Below, one piece after another: positions 1 to 8,097 of a stretch of DNA of 64,000 bases. The position numbers and the translations under genes were made by a program. Under the pieces are notes generated by a model. The model searched no databases, was not told the DNA's origin, and was given only the letters and a program-made list of their open reading frames with translations. Positions within the stretch are counted from its first letter, which is position 1. Every line of letters begins with the position of its first letter. Source of the stretch: Parabacteroides distasonis ATCC 8503 (GTDB lineage Bacteria > Bacteroidota > Bacteroidia > Bacteroidales > Tannerellaceae); the NCBI RefSeq assembly GCF_000012845.1, contig NC_009615.1, positions 2,323,501 to 2,387,500 of the forward strand. The letters run 5' to 3'.

Positions 1-507
1 ACCTTCTCCATAAAGCCTCTTGGCCAGTGAGCGGGCGATTACCGCCACGGGCATCCCCGACCGGAAATCGGCCTCGGTGAAAGGCTTGCCCTCCAGGAAA
101 CGGAAGGAGAACACTTTCCAGAACCCATCGTTTACCCCCATCTTCATGACCGGTATCTGCACGGGACTGCCCACCGGCTGCACGAAAGCGGAGGCGGCGT
201 CATCGCAACATAGCGCCAACGCCTCCAAGCCGGGCACCCCCGCAAGGCACTCTTCCACGAAGCGGGGCGATACCGGGCCACTGCTCGTGCCCCCTTTCTC
301 ATTCTTCAGCGCAGCGCTCTTCACGGTCAGCAACCGGTCCCGGTCCATCTCCGGATAAATAGAGGCCATTTTCACGTAAAACACGATGGACAGCACCATC
401 ACCAGCGAGATCGCCAATCCCGTCCCCACGATATAGACCGAGCTGAACAGCCGTTCTTGCCGGATCAGGGCCCATGCTTGTTTTAAGTAGATCTTATACA
501 TATTCAT
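1..507 (-). CDS. MacB/FtsX-type ABC permease, type A, partial (cut by window start)
   Basis: N-terminal part of an inner-membrane permease of the MacB/FtsX class. The visible product starts MNMYKIYLKQAWALIRQE, has one transmembrane segment at about residues 20-42, and then enters the MacB-type periplasmic domain. It closely matches the type A permease at 1852-3159, sharing the stretch after the first membrane helix and a motif of the form FxEGKPFTEADF. Starts at 507 (MNMYK) or 501 (MYK) are both possible. It follows the type B permease at 577 on the same strand with a 69-bp gap that holds a dispersed hairpin repeat. It should pair with a type B partner beyond the window. The family assignment is firm; the exported substrate is unknown. 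Confidence 0.88.
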   Translation of the reverse strand, partial: MNMYKIYLKQAWALIRQERLFSSVYIVGTGLAISLVMVLSIVFYVKMASIYPEMDRDRLLTVKSAALKNEKGGTSSGPVSPRFVEECLAGVPGLEALALCCDDAASAFVQPVGSPVQIPVMKMGVNDGFWKVFSFRFLEGKPFTEADFRSGMPVAVIARSLAKRLYGEG

Positions 508-534
508 TCCATTTAAATATTCTATCAGTCGGTG

Positions 535-558
535 AGAGACGGGGCACGCCCCGTCTCT
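535..558. repeat. Dispersed AGAGACG hairpin repeat, copy 1
   Basis: Perfect 11-bp inverted repeat AGAGACGGGGC/GCCCCGTCTCT with a 2-nt loop, followed by TACAAC. Related copies lie at 19389-19418 and 58067-58162. All share the motif GTTGTAGAGACG or part of it. It lies between the stop of the 577-1836 permease and the start of the next permease. Confidence 0.75.
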
Positions 559-576
559 ACAACCGGGTGTTATCTG

Positions 577-1836
577 TTATCCGTCATAGCGCAGGGCATC
601 GGCGGGTTCCAAGCTGGAGGCTTTGCGGGCCGGATACCAAGTGGCAAGGCTGATGATGAGCGCCAAGATCAGCCAAGTCAGCAGGGAGTTGATCAGGAAG
701 CAGCCTACCTTGGATTCTACCAAGCCGGGCGGCATCAAGTCAATCCAGGCCAGATTCACGCAAATCAACAGGGCCGGGACGGTGGCGATCGTCAGCAACA
801 TCAAGCCCTCCCCCATCACCAAGCCCAAGATGGAGGCACGCGTGGAACCCATCGCCATACGCAAGCCCAGCTCCGCACGGCGGCGGCTCACGTGAAACCA
901 GAACGTGCCGATCACCGCGAGGAACACGTTCGTGAGCAGGAACAGGCCCAGAGCGGAGACGATCCGCTGGGCGTTACTCTCGATCGAGTTCTCCAGATAA
1001 GAGGATCGCACGTCGGGGTAGGCTCGCACCTCCGACACCCAGAAGTTGCCCACCATCAATTGACGCTTCATCGCTTTCAGGAACCGATCGGCGTAACCGG
1101 CCGTAGCCACGGAAGGGCGAAGGCGGAAGGTTATCTGCACCTGTGTAAGATCGTTAAGCTCCCGCAGGTCGAGCAAGGAGAAGAGGATACATTGCTTCCG
1201 GCGGTCGAACTCGTCATTGCGGACCGGCCCTGTCACCGCCACCACGTGTCCGGGAAGGGTATCACCATGCAGGTAGATATCGGCCCCGATAGCGTCGGTC
1301 GTGCCATATAGCCGCCTCGCCAACTCCGCCGATATCACCCGATCCCTGCCTTCCCTTGTCCCGGACAGAGCCTCGCCCAGCCTCTCCGGGCTTTCGCCCG
1401 AGGCGGGACGGATGCCAAACACACGGAAGTAGTCCGGCGAGACGGTCATCAGCCGTACGCTTACGCTGACGGAATCCCTCGTCACCCGGCTTCCCGACCA
1501 AGAAAGGGTATAGGGCAAGGAAGAGACGGAGAGCGCCACGGCCTCCACGTCGGCATGCCCCCGGAGGCGTTCCACGATACGCTCCACGTCGCGCGCAGCC
1601 TCATCGCCGCCCTCCTCGTAGGTAACGAACGAGGGACTGTTGGAGGGACGGACGGCCAATACCGCATGGTAGACGCCCTCGAGGTCGTAGCCCACCGGCT
1701 CATACCACGACTTACCCATCATCAAGAAGTAGCTGGTCATGAACCAGATCACCACGAACACCACCAGCAACTCGGCCAGTATCCATCCGCTGCCCCCCAT
1801 GCGGGACCTTATCAGTTTCAATATATGTATTATCAT
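577..1836 (-). CDS. MacB/FtsX-type ABC permease, type B (third pair)
   Basis: Inner-membrane permease of 419 residues. One membrane helix lies near residues 18-40. A MacB-type periplasmic domain runs to about residue 285, and three C-terminal helices form the FtsX domain (about 290-310, 340-365 and 380-405). The FtsX hallmark RRAELGLRMAMGSTR lies just after the second helix. It ends in PADALRYDG, typical of the type B copies here. No ATPase domain is fused, so it would need the separate ATPase encoded at 4142-4807 or another. It starts 15 bp after the type A permease at 1852-3159, so the two are probably co-translated as a heterodimer. The base composition is visibly G+C-rich compared with the region beyond 12 kb. 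Confidence 0.92.
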   Translation of the reverse strand: MIIHILKLIRSRMGGSGWILAELLVVFVVIWFMTSYFLMMGKSWYEPVGYDLEGVYHAVLAVRPSNSPSFVTYEEGGDEAARDVERIVERLRGHADVEAVALSVSSLPYTLSWSGSRVTRDSVSVSVRLMTVSPDYFRVFGIRPASGESPERLGEALSGTREGRDRVISAELARRLYGTTDAIGADIYLHGDTLPGHVVAVTGPVRNDEFDRRKQCILFSLLDLRELNDLTQVQITFRLRPSVATAGYADRFLKAMKRQLMVGNFWVSEVRAYPDVRSSYLENSIESNAQRIVSALGLFLLTNVFLAVIGTFWFHVSRRRAELGLRMAMGSTRASILGLVMGEGLMLLTIATVPALLICVNLAWIDLMPPGLVESKVGCFLINSLLTWLILALIISLATWYPARKASSLEPADALRYDG

Positions 1837-1851
1837 AACCGTATCTCCTAT

Positions 1852-3159
1852 TTATCCATTCAACGCATCCGTTATATTCCCCCTCACGATCCTCCAAGCG
1901 GGCAGCATCGAGGAAAGCAGGTTCAATGCGACGCAAACCCCGAAGGCGTACGCGAAGACCGACATATTGAGCAGCATCCCCGGCGAGAGGAAGACATCCC
2001 CGCTCGTCCCCAGAAGATTGAACCCAGGCACGAGGAGGGCGTTACGGAAGATGAACACCAGCACGTAGGAGAAGAGCAGCCCCGCCACGCCCCCGGGCAG
2101 CATCAGCACCATATTCTCCACGAAGACCTGCCCCATCAGCGTAGCCTTCGTCGCCCCGAACGCCTTGCGGATACCCAGCTCGCCGACACGCTCTTGTATT
2201 CTCGATGCGTTCATCCCGGAAAGGTTCAGCGCCGGTACCAACAAGAAAAGGAGGAGCGCCATCCCAAGCACGATGTAGGTCTCGGGGCCGAACAATCCGG
2301 AAAGGAGATTGTCGGCATAGCTCAAGGGCTCCTCGCATACCACCTGCCCTTCGGACAGCCCGCTATTATAGCGCCTCACCTCCCGCCGCAGTTCCTCCGA
2401 GAGAGCCGGCAGGTCGGACGCGTCGGCAAGCAGGATATTTGCCTCCAGCAGGCCGACGGCCCCGTCACGCTCGCCCAAGGCATGGTCCATGGCGACGGAG
2501 AGGGAGGAATAAGTGACCCACGCCTCGGCGTAGACATCGGCGGTTATGCCGGAGACGTCGTCCACAACACCGCTCACGGTATACTCCAAGCCGTTCAGCA
2601 AGATCGTCTGCCCCGCCGCCGCCTCGTGCCCAAACAGCCGGCCGGCCAACGAGCGGCACAGCACCGCACGGGGCATGCCGGAGAGGAACTCGGCCTCGGT
2701 GAAGGGCCGCCCCTCCACGAAATCGAAGCGGTAGACACGCCAGAAGCCGTCGTCGCAGCCTTTCAACCTCACCTTGGGAGACTCGTCTCCACCGGGCAGT
2801 CGCATGAAAGCGTCACCATAAGAGAAAGGCATCATGAAGGAGTTGGTGGTCACCGCCACGTCCTCCGGGACGCGGAGATTACCGATCACCTCCTTGACGA
2901 GGCGAGGGCCGCAAGCCGCCTTGTAATTGCTCTTCGTGCCATTCAACTTGTATGTCACGTTCGAGAGGTAGCACATCCGGTCCCGATGCACCTCGGGGGC
3001 GATATTCGCCGTACGTATATGGTAGGCCACCGCCAGCGCCATTACCATAGAGATGGCCAGCCCCGTGCCTACGATGTAGACCGAGCTGAAGAAGCGCTCC
3101 TGCCGGATCAAGGCCCATGCTTGCTTTATGTAGATCTTGTACATACTCATTCGATTCAC
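1852..3159 (-). CDS. MacB/FtsX-type ABC permease, type A (third pair)
   Basis: Inner-membrane permease of 435 residues, type A. A first membrane helix lies near residues 26-48, followed by a periplasmic MacB-like domain, then three C-terminal helices. The FtsX hallmark is RVGELGIRKAFGATK, and the protein ends NITDALNG. The first codon could be at 3159 (MNRMSMYK), 3150 or 3144 (MYKIYIKQAW); the last matches the other type A starts best. It leads the pair 1852-3159/577-1836. Unlike the other blocks, no sigma-54 promoter is visible upstream. Only 49 bp separate it from the divergent HU-like gene. Confidence 0.92.
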   Translation of the reverse strand: MNRMSMYKIYIKQAWALIRQERFFSSVYIVGTGLAISMVMALAVAYHIRTANIAPEVHRDRMCYLSNVTYKLNGTKSNYKAACGPRLVKEVIGNLRVPEDVAVTTNSFMMPFSYGDAFMRLPGGDESPKVRLKGCDDGFWRVYRFDFVEGRPFTEAEFLSGMPRAVLCRSLAGRLFGHEAAAGQTILLNGLEYTVSGVVDDVSGITADVYAEAWVTYSSLSVAMDHALGERDGAVGLLEANILLADASDLPALSEELRREVRRYNSGLSEGQVVCEEPLSYADNLLSGLFGPETYIVLGMALLLFLLVPALNLSGMNASRIQERVGELGIRKAFGATKATLMGQVFVENMVLMLPGGVAGLLFSYVLVFIFRNALLVPGFNLLGTSGDVFLSPGMLLNMSVFAYAFGVCVALNLLSSMLPAWRIVRGNITDALNG

Positions 3160-3170
3160 GTTATCTTTCT

Positions 3171-3178
3171 TATCTTTG
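3171..3178 (+). promoter_or_regulatory. -7 box TATCTTTG for the HU-like gene
   Basis: TATCTTTG matches the Bacteroidota -7 consensus TAnnTTTG. It lies 31 bp before the ATG at 3209. No clear -33 TTTG is visible. The box shows that the reading frame should begin at 3209 rather than at the upstream in-frame ATG at 3137. Confidence 0.6.
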
Positions 3179-3208
3179 CCACTTAATCATTCATTAAACC
3201 ACGAGATC

Positions 3209-3994
3209 ATGGATAAAGAATTACCTAAGTCGGAGCTGCCCAAGCCGTTTCGCAAGCTGAGCCTCCGCGTCAGCAAGAGCCACCTGCCCGGTAACGCGAG
3301 CTACAAGGGAAGCGTCGTATGGCAACGTACGCTCAGCATCGATGACATCGCCGCCCGTGTCGTAGACAAACGGAGCGAGTATCGCAAGGAGACGCTCATC
3401 ACCACCTTCAACCTCCTCAAGCGGGAGATCTACGACGCCATCGAGGAGGGCTACAACGTGGACTTCGGCTTCGGGCGGACGGAACTGACCGTGAACGGGC
3501 CTTTCGAGAGCCTGTACGAGAAGTTCGACCCCAACCGCCATACGCTCGCCCCACGCCTGCGCCCCGCGCCGGAGCTGAAACAACGGGTGGCAAACTTGCG
3601 TGCCGTGAACGAGACCTACCAACTGGATTACAACTCCCAGCCCCGTCCCGCTTACGTCAGCCTCCGCATCCAGCCTCGCACGCCCGACAGCGACGAGCCT
3701 TACAACCAGCTTCCGGCAGGTGAGCACCACTTCATCTCCATCTATGGCGACCGGCTGAAACTGATGGGCGACGATCCCCGCGTGGGTCTCTACCTGCACC
3801 GCCCCGACGGCTCGGAAGAACACTTCTACCCGCCCTCCGAGGTGTTTATCAATACCGGCAAACGACTTTGCTTCACGCCCGGCTTCGCTTTCACCGACGG
3901 CGAGTGGGTGGCGGAGGTGGTGACGCAATACACACCCAACTCGCGTCCATACAAGCAACCCCGCTATGGAACACTCACCTTCCTAGTGAGATAG
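3209..3994 (+). CDS. HU-like DNA-binding protein with C-terminal Ig-like domain (DUF4469 type)
   Basis: Product of 261 residues. The N-terminal half (about 20-125) resembles the divergent HU/IHF-like domain common in Bacteroidota, with segments such as LITTFNLLKREIYDAIEEG and VDFGFGRTELTVNGPF. The C-terminal half (about 150-260) looks like the Ig-like DUF4469 partner domain. By family it should bind DNA; its specific role is unknown. An in-frame ATG at 3137 exists, but it lies upstream of the -7 box, so the start at 3209 is preferred. It is transcribed against its neighbours and divides the permease locus in two. A tandem palindrome array follows the stop. Confidence 0.75.
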   Translation: MDKELPKSELPKPFRKLSLRVSKSHLPGNASYKGSVVWQRTLSIDDIAARVVDKRSEYRKETLITTFNLLKREIYDAIEEGYNVDFGFGRTELTVNGPFESLYEKFDPNRHTLAPRLRPAPELKQRVANLRAVNETYQLDYNSQPRPAYVSLRIQPRTPDSDEPYNQLPAGEHHFISIYGDRLKLMGDDPRVGLYLHRPDGSEEHFYPPSEVFINTGKRLCFTPGFAFTDGEWVAEVVTQYTPNSRPYKQPRYGTLTFLVR

Positions 3995-4008
3995 CTCCCG
4001 AGCCTTCC

Positions 4009-4121
4009 CTGCTCGTATCACACATGACAGCTTTCATGAGCGACACATGATAACTTTCATGAACGATTCATGATAGCTTTCATGATTAACTCATGATAGC
4101 TATCATGAGTGATGCGAGCAG
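4009..4121. repeat. Tandem palindrome array A (period 23)
   Basis: Four units carry ATGA anchors at 4024, 4047, 4070 and 4093, an exact 23-bp period. Each unit is an 18-bp near-palindrome; the last, TCATGATAGCTATCATGA, is perfect. The whole array is bracketed by a 19-bp inverted repeat with two mismatches (4009-4027 against 4103-4121), so it could fold as one long hairpin. It lies in the convergent gap between the HU-like gene and the ATPase. It ends 20 bp before the ATPase stop. There are no spacers of CRISPR size. Confidence 0.9.
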
Positions 4122-4141
4122 TAGTGTCCTAGATCCGCCCC

Positions 4142-4807
4142 TTACTGCACCTGCCTTCCGTCGAAGAAGCGCACGGTGCGGCTGGTTTGCTTGGCTTGCG
4201 CCTCGTTGTGGGTTACCATTACGATGGTGCGGCCGTCCTCCTTGTTGAGTTGGTGGAGCAGGTCCATGACCTCGATACCCATCTTGGAGTCCAAGTTACC
4301 GGTCGGCTCATCGGCGAGGATGATGTCGGGGTTACCTACGATCGCACGGGCGATGGCCACACGCTGGCATTGACCGCCGGAGAGCTGCGTCGGAAAATGG
4401 CGCATACGGTGGCTCAGGCCGACCTTCTCTAGCACGGCCTCGGCCAGCTTGCGGCGCTCCGAGGAGGATACCTTGCGGTAGAGAAGTGGCAGCTCCACGT
4501 TGTCCAGCACGTTCAGGGAATTGATCAAGTGGAAGCTCTGGAAGACGAAACCCAACTGCTTGTTACGGAAAGCGGCCAACTCCTTGTCGCTCATGCCTAC
4601 CGTGTTTACTCCGTTGATCTCGACCGTGCCGGAGGTAGGAAGGTCCAGCAGGCCCATGATGTTCAATAAGGTGGACTTCCCGCATCCGGAAGGCCCCATA
4701 ATGCTGAGGAACTCGCCTTGCTGCACCTCTAGGTTCACGTTTTCCAACGCGACTGTCTCTATCTCTTTCGTACGGTAAATCTTCTGTAAATTCGTTAGTT
4801 TGATCAT
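4142..4807 (-). CDS. MacB/LolD-type ABC transporter ATPase
   Basis: Cytoplasmic ATPase of 221 residues that would drive the MacB-like permeases around it. Visible motifs are Walker A GPSGCGKST (about residues 39-47), the Q-loop in FVFQSFHLI, signature LSGGQCQRVAIARA, Walker [12 protein letters not shown], and the switch histidine in MVTHNEAQ. Length is normal for the MacB/LolD/FtsE-like class. It is the only ATPase in the locus, while seven permeases are present, so it may serve several permease pairs; this is an inference. It has its own sigma-54 promoter (4887-4901) with two activator-type sites upstream. Confidence 0.95.
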   Translation of the reverse strand: MIKLTNLQKIYRTKEIETVALENVNLEVQQGEFLSIMGPSGCGKSTLLNIMGLLDLPTSGTVEINGVNTVGMSDKELAAFRNKQLGFVFQSFHLINSLNVLDNVELPLLYRKVSSSERRKLAEAVLEKVGLSHRMRHFPTQLSGGQCQRVAIARAIVGNPDIILADEPTGNLDSKMGIEVMDLLHQLNKEDGRTIVMVTHNEAQAKQTSRTVRFFDGRQVQ

Positions 4808-4886
4808 GACTGTAATATTTTAATTGTTATTGTTTGACTCTTGTTATTGTTAAACTCTTGCTATCGCTAGGCTTTGCCACCTAAAA

Positions 4887-4901
4887 GCAAATTACGTGCC
4901 A
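4887..4901 (-). promoter_or_regulatory. Sigma-54 promoter for the ABC ATPase
   Basis: On the minus strand the sequence is TGGCACGTAATTTGC, a full GG-N10-GC match to the sigma-54 -24/-12 consensus. Transcription should begin near 4875, leaving a leader of about 68 nt before the ATG at 4807. The -24 end lies 45 bp from the start of the nearer activator site, exactly as in the two sister promoters. Confidence 0.88.
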
Positions 4902-4945
4902 GAAACGTATCTCATTGATTCCATGGCATCTTCCTGAAAAAGCAC

Positions 4946-4980
4946 TGTCCATTATCGAACAGTCGGTTCATTCCCGAACA
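4946..4980 (-). promoter_or_regulatory. Two activator-type dyads upstream of the ATPase sigma-54 promoter
   Basis: Two 16-bp imperfect dyads lie at 4946-4961 (TGTCCATTATCGAACA as read on the plus strand) and 4965-4980 (GGTTCATTCCCGAACA), offset by 19 bp. They resemble the sites at 7677-7711 and 12359-12393. By position they should bind an NtrC-type enhancer-binding protein, which is not encoded in this window. Confidence 0.75.
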
Positions 4981-4997
4981 CAGATGTCCGTGTCTGA

Positions 4998-6281
4998 TCA
5001 TTCCTGCCGCAAGGCGTCCGCCGGATGCATCCGCATGGCCCGGTAAGACGGAAAACTGATTCCCACGACAATCATCGCAGCCATCACCGCATACGAGAAG
5101 ACGAAACCGAACAACAGGCGTGAGGCCATGTCGGGCGGTATCTCCGAGCCTTGCGTCACCTCCATATGCAGCAGGTTGGCGAAGATGACGGTAGAGGGGA
5201 TGAAAGCGATGGTGAGTAGCGCCAAGCCCTCCTTCACCAATTGCCAGAATATGCCCTTGCGGGTGGCTCCCATCGCCATACGGAGGCCGATCTCGGCGCT
5301 CCTTTGTTGCGTACGATACCAGAAGGTTCCCACCACGCCGAGCAGGACATTCAGCAGGAAGAAGGCGATGCCCGCCACGTAAAGGCGGACTTGATCCAAC
5401 CAACGCTCAAGGAACTGGTCCCGGTAATGGGACATCGGGAAAACATCCTTCAGATAGATATTGCCCACGCACAATTGCTGCTCCATCTCCTTCCGGAAGT
5501 TGGTGGCGAAAGCGGCGCCGTCCGCACCGGGCTTCACCCGGATGAAGGTGTTCAGGCCCTCTCCGACCCAATCGCCCTCCTCGGCCACCTTGTTCTCGTC
5601 CACCAGCTTATAGTAGGCGTAATCATAACCGGTGAACTCGCAGTAACGTTGTTTCTCGCAGACACCACCGATACGGTAGGCCACGCTATCACGAGAGCCT
5701 TGGTCGGTGATATAGATCTCTTGGCGCACGGCCGCCGCCGGGTTACCGAAGAAGTCATCGGCTACACGGCCCGTCACCACCACTTGGTTGTCGCGCAGGG
5801 CATCCACCAACTCCGAGGGGGAACCGCCTTCTGCCGTCTTCACGCCGAACACCTCGAAATAGGTGGGCGAGACGAAGCGCACGAAGCCATTACGGATCAA
5901 CGAGTCCTTCCGGAACGTGGCGTATTGATTCGATCCCCGGTAATGAAAATGCACGCCGGTGGTGAAACAGATTGATTCCACGGAGGGGTTCCGGCGGATG
6001 CGGTCCATCAAGGTCAGGTAATCCCCGCCTCCCCGCTCGCTATGCACGGAGGTCGTGTCATAATCGGGGCTTTCCTCCGGGATCACGCCGAAACTCACAT
6101 GATACGTATGCTCGATGTTAAAGCCCAAGGGCTGCGAGTAGAGTCTGTACATCACGAACAAGGCGTCCGCCGCGTACCACAGGAAGATAGAGACCACGAG
6201 CATTTCCAACCAGATAAACAAGTTCCCCTTGCGCTCGTTCCAGAGTTGTTTTAGAATCATCTTATACATAGCGTCAACCAT
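4998..6281 (-). CDS. MacB/FtsX-type ABC permease, type B (second pair)
   Basis: Inner-membrane permease of 427 residues. It has a first helix near residues 22-44, a MacB-like periplasmic domain, the FtsX motif RSAEIGLRMAMGATR, three C-terminal helices and the ending PADALRQE. Its start overlaps the end of the type A gene (6274-7536) by 8 bp, which points to translational coupling. Internal ATGs at 6269 (MYKMILKQLW) and 6260 are alternative starts, and 6269 fits the family N-terminus better. It is probably transcribed from the sigma-54 promoter at 7618. Its paralogues here are 577-1836 and 8407-9675. Confidence 0.93.
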   Translation of the reverse strand: MVDAMYKMILKQLWNERKGNLFIWLEMLVVSIFLWYAADALFVMYRLYSQPLGFNIEHTYHVSFGVIPEESPDYDTTSVHSERGGGDYLTLMDRIRRNPSVESICFTTGVHFHYRGSNQYATFRKDSLIRNGFVRFVSPTYFEVFGVKTAEGGSPSELVDALRDNQVVVTGRVADDFFGNPAAAVRQEIYITDQGSRDSVAYRIGGVCEKQRYCEFTGYDYAYYKLVDENKVAEEGDWVGEGLNTFIRVKPGADGAAFATNFRKEMEQQLCVGNIYLKDVFPMSHYRDQFLERWLDQVRLYVAGIAFFLLNVLLGVVGTFWYRTQQRSAEIGLRMAMGATRKGIFWQLVKEGLALLTIAFIPSTVIFANLLHMEVTQGSEIPPDMASRLLFGFVFSYAVMAAMIVVGISFPSYRAMRMHPADALRQE

Positions 6282-7536
6282 TTATAGAGTCCGTAATATT
6301 CAATCTTGACATTCGCCAAGCCGGGAGGCCGGCGGAAAACAGGTTCAGCACGAGGCAGAACAGGAAGGCGGCGATAAAGACCGCCCCGTTAAACATCCCG
6401 GTGGAAAGCCCCGTCTTCCCCAGCGAGGTGACCAGCAACCAGTCCCTCAGCAACAACATGGCGCCGTACGACATCGCCAATCCCAGCAGTCCGCCGAGCA
6501 GGGTCAAGACCATGTTCTCGGACAGCACTTGCCAGAGGATGGTGCCTTGCGTGGCCCCGAAAGCCCGGCGTACGCCAAGCTCGGCCATCCGGCGGCGCAT
6601 CCTCGACAGGGTGATGCCCGATAGGTTCAAGGCCGGAACCAGCAGGAGGATGAAAAGGATGATACCGTAACGAACGTAGAGGTAGAAGAGGTTCGCCCCG
6701 AACTCGCTACCGCCGCCGATCCATTCCTCGATCTGGGTGGAGGGCTGGTGAAGGATATCGGCCTTGACATCCCGGGTCTTGGCGTTGAACTCCTCGACCT
6801 TCCGCAGCGCCTCGGTCCTCAACTCCTCTCTCGTGACGCCCGGTCTCAGCAGGACGCAACAGCTATACGAGCCGTTGATGCCCTCTTGGTATCCCCCGTC
6901 GTCCCGCACCGTGTAAGGGATCCAGACCTCCGCCCACGCTTTCGAGGCGAACCGGGATACGTCCTTCACGACCCCGCAGATATTGTAGACGATGAAATCG
7001 AGCTTCATCTCCCGCCCCACGACTTGGTCCGTGCCGAAAAGGGCCAAGGCCACGCTCTCGCTGATCACGGCGTCGCGGATACCGCTCGTGAAAGCCGCCG
7101 GGCTGAAGGGGCCTCCTTGCTGGAAATCGAACTGGAAAATCTTCCAGAAGGCGGTATCCGTATAAGAGATGTAACTCGTCCGATTCTTAAGCCCGTCCAT
7201 GGACGAGGCGGTCAACGGCCTATAGCGATCCATGTTGATGGCGGTAACGGCCTCCGCCCCTTTCAGCGGATAGCAGCATTCCTTCACCAAGGGCAGTCCC
7301 AACGACGAGTAGGAGATGCGCCGGTTATCATCCTTGCCATTGCTCATGACGGTCGTTATGTAGCAGGTGCGGCCACGGTTTACCTCCGGCTTGAAACTCG
7401 CCGTATTCACGACATACAGGATGACGATCACCATGATCATGCAAATGGCCAAGGCGGTACCGAGTATCGAGATCACGCTCAACAGCTTGTTCTCCCCGAT
7501 CATCCTCAACGCTTGTTTAATGTATTGCTTTATCAT
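6274..7536 (-). CDS. MacB/FtsX-type ABC permease, type A (second pair)
   Basis: Inner-membrane permease of 420 residues, type A. It begins MIKQYIKQALRMIGENK, with a first helix at about 19-41. A MacB-like periplasmic domain follows with the family stretch FQQGGPFSPAAFTSG. The FtsX motif is RMAELGVRRAFGATQ, then come three C-terminal helices and the ending NITDSING. It is the first gene of the second pair and overlaps its type B partner by 8 bp. A sigma-54 promoter with two activator sites lies directly upstream. Confidence 0.93.
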   Translation of the reverse strand: MIKQYIKQALRMIGENKLLSVISILGTALAICMIMVIVILYVVNTASFKPEVNRGRTCYITTVMSNGKDDNRRISYSSLGLPLVKECCYPLKGAEAVTAINMDRYRPLTASSMDGLKNRTSYISYTDTAFWKIFQFDFQQGGPFSPAAFTSGIRDAVISESVALALFGTDQVVGREMKLDFIVYNICGVVKDVSRFASKAWAEVWIPYTVRDDGGYQEGINGSYSCCVLLRPGVTREELRTEALRKVEEFNAKTRDVKADILHQPSTQIEEWIGGGSEFGANLFYLYVRYGIILFILLLVPALNLSGITLSRMRRRMAELGVRRAFGATQGTILWQVLSENMVLTLLGGLLGLAMSYGAMLLLRDWLLVTSLGKTGLSTGMFNGAVFIAAFLFCLVLNLFSAGLPAWRMSRLNITDSING

Positions 7537-7617
7537 AAACTTTTGTATTATAAATTATCTATTACCCGACTAAAACAGCGATTGTTTGTTATCATCCGAC
7601 TTTGTGCCCCTACGGAG

Positions 7618-7632
7618 GCAAATAACGTGCCA
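7618..7632 (-). promoter_or_regulatory. Sigma-54 promoter for the second permease pair
   Basis: On the minus strand TGGCACGTTATTTGC, a full GG-N10-GC sigma-54 match. The expected start of transcription is near 7606, about 70 nt before the ATG at 7536. The distance from the -24 end to the nearer activator site is 45 bp, as at the other two promoters. Confidence 0.9.
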
Positions 7633-7674
7633 AAAACGTAACCACTTGATTCCTAACATCACCCCGTAAAAAAA

Positions 7675-7713
7675 GCTGTCCGATAACGAACACTTGATTC
7701 GTTATCGGACAGC
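7675..7713 (-). promoter_or_regulatory. Two activator dyads forming a perfect 16-bp inverted repeat
   Basis: Dyad sites TGTCCGATAACGAACA (7677-7692) and GATTCGTTATCGGACA (7696-7711) are offset by 19 bp. Here the two half-sites also make one perfect 16-bp inverted repeat (7675-7690 against 7698-7713, loop 7 nt). It could also act as a terminator for the toxin gene that ends at 7735. The same site pair in the same geometry at two other sigma-54 promoters favours activator binding. Confidence 0.78.
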
Positions 7714-7734
7714 GATTATGGACAGTTTCAGATT

Positions 7735-8097
7735 TTATAATTCCCAACGTAAGGATCTCAGCAGTTCATCGATCTCGGCTGCCGAAATGGAGTCACGGTC
7801 GGCCTTATCGTAGATCGTGAGGAGAATAACCGTACCCTCATTATCTGCGCAGACAATGGCCTCCGTGTAAGTAATCACTCTCGCCCCATGGCTCTTTCCT
7901 TTTCCTTTGGAGGCGATGGCCATGCGTACCTTGCGAACGCCTTTGCCTAAGCTCGTCCCTTGATCAGGGTTCTCGCTCAAAGACTTACCCAAAGCCGATA
8001 AATCAGCCTTCAATGAGCTATACTTCTTACAGAGACGTTTGAACTCTTTATCGAAGTCTTGATGGGTTTTTATCCTATACCTCATTGAGCAACTCAC
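7735..8097 (-). CDS. RelE/ParE-family toxin-like protein
   Basis: Product of 120 residues resembling the RelE/ParE toxin fold. A basic N-terminal helix pair is followed by beta strands with VRKVRMAIASKGKGKSHGARVITY and TVILLTIYDKAD, the usual RelE-like core. Members of this fold cleave mRNA on the ribosome or poison gyrase; which applies here cannot be told. Starts at 8097 or 8085 (MRYRIKTH) are both possible. The start overlaps the upstream antitoxin by 23 bp, the normal arrangement for a type II module. It sits between two sigma-54-controlled blocks of the permease locus but has its own upstream promoter. Confidence 0.78.
   Translation of the reverse strand: MSCSMRYRIKTHQDFDKEFKRLCKKYSSLKADLSALGKSLSENPDQGTSLGKGVRKVRMAIASKGKGKSHGARVITYTEAIVCADNEGTVILLTIYDKADRDSISAAEIDELLRSLRWEL

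Noticed and set aside
1555..3186. A long open frame of over 500 codons on the plus strand, opposite the third permease pair
   Set aside because: It is rich in His, Gln, Arg and Pro, has no recognisable domain, and lies antisense to clear permease genes in G+C-rich DNA. It is a shadow frame.
3137..3208. An N-terminal extension of the HU-like protein from the ATG at 3137
   Set aside because: The extension would lie upstream of the -7 box at 3171-3178 and overlaps the divergent permease start. It adds a non-conserved hydrophobic stretch.
7675..7713. A simple intrinsic terminator for the toxin gene
   Set aside because: The perfect stem could end transcription, but the same dyads recur in the same geometry before two other sigma-54 promoters, where no gene ends so close. 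Activator binding is the better main explanation.
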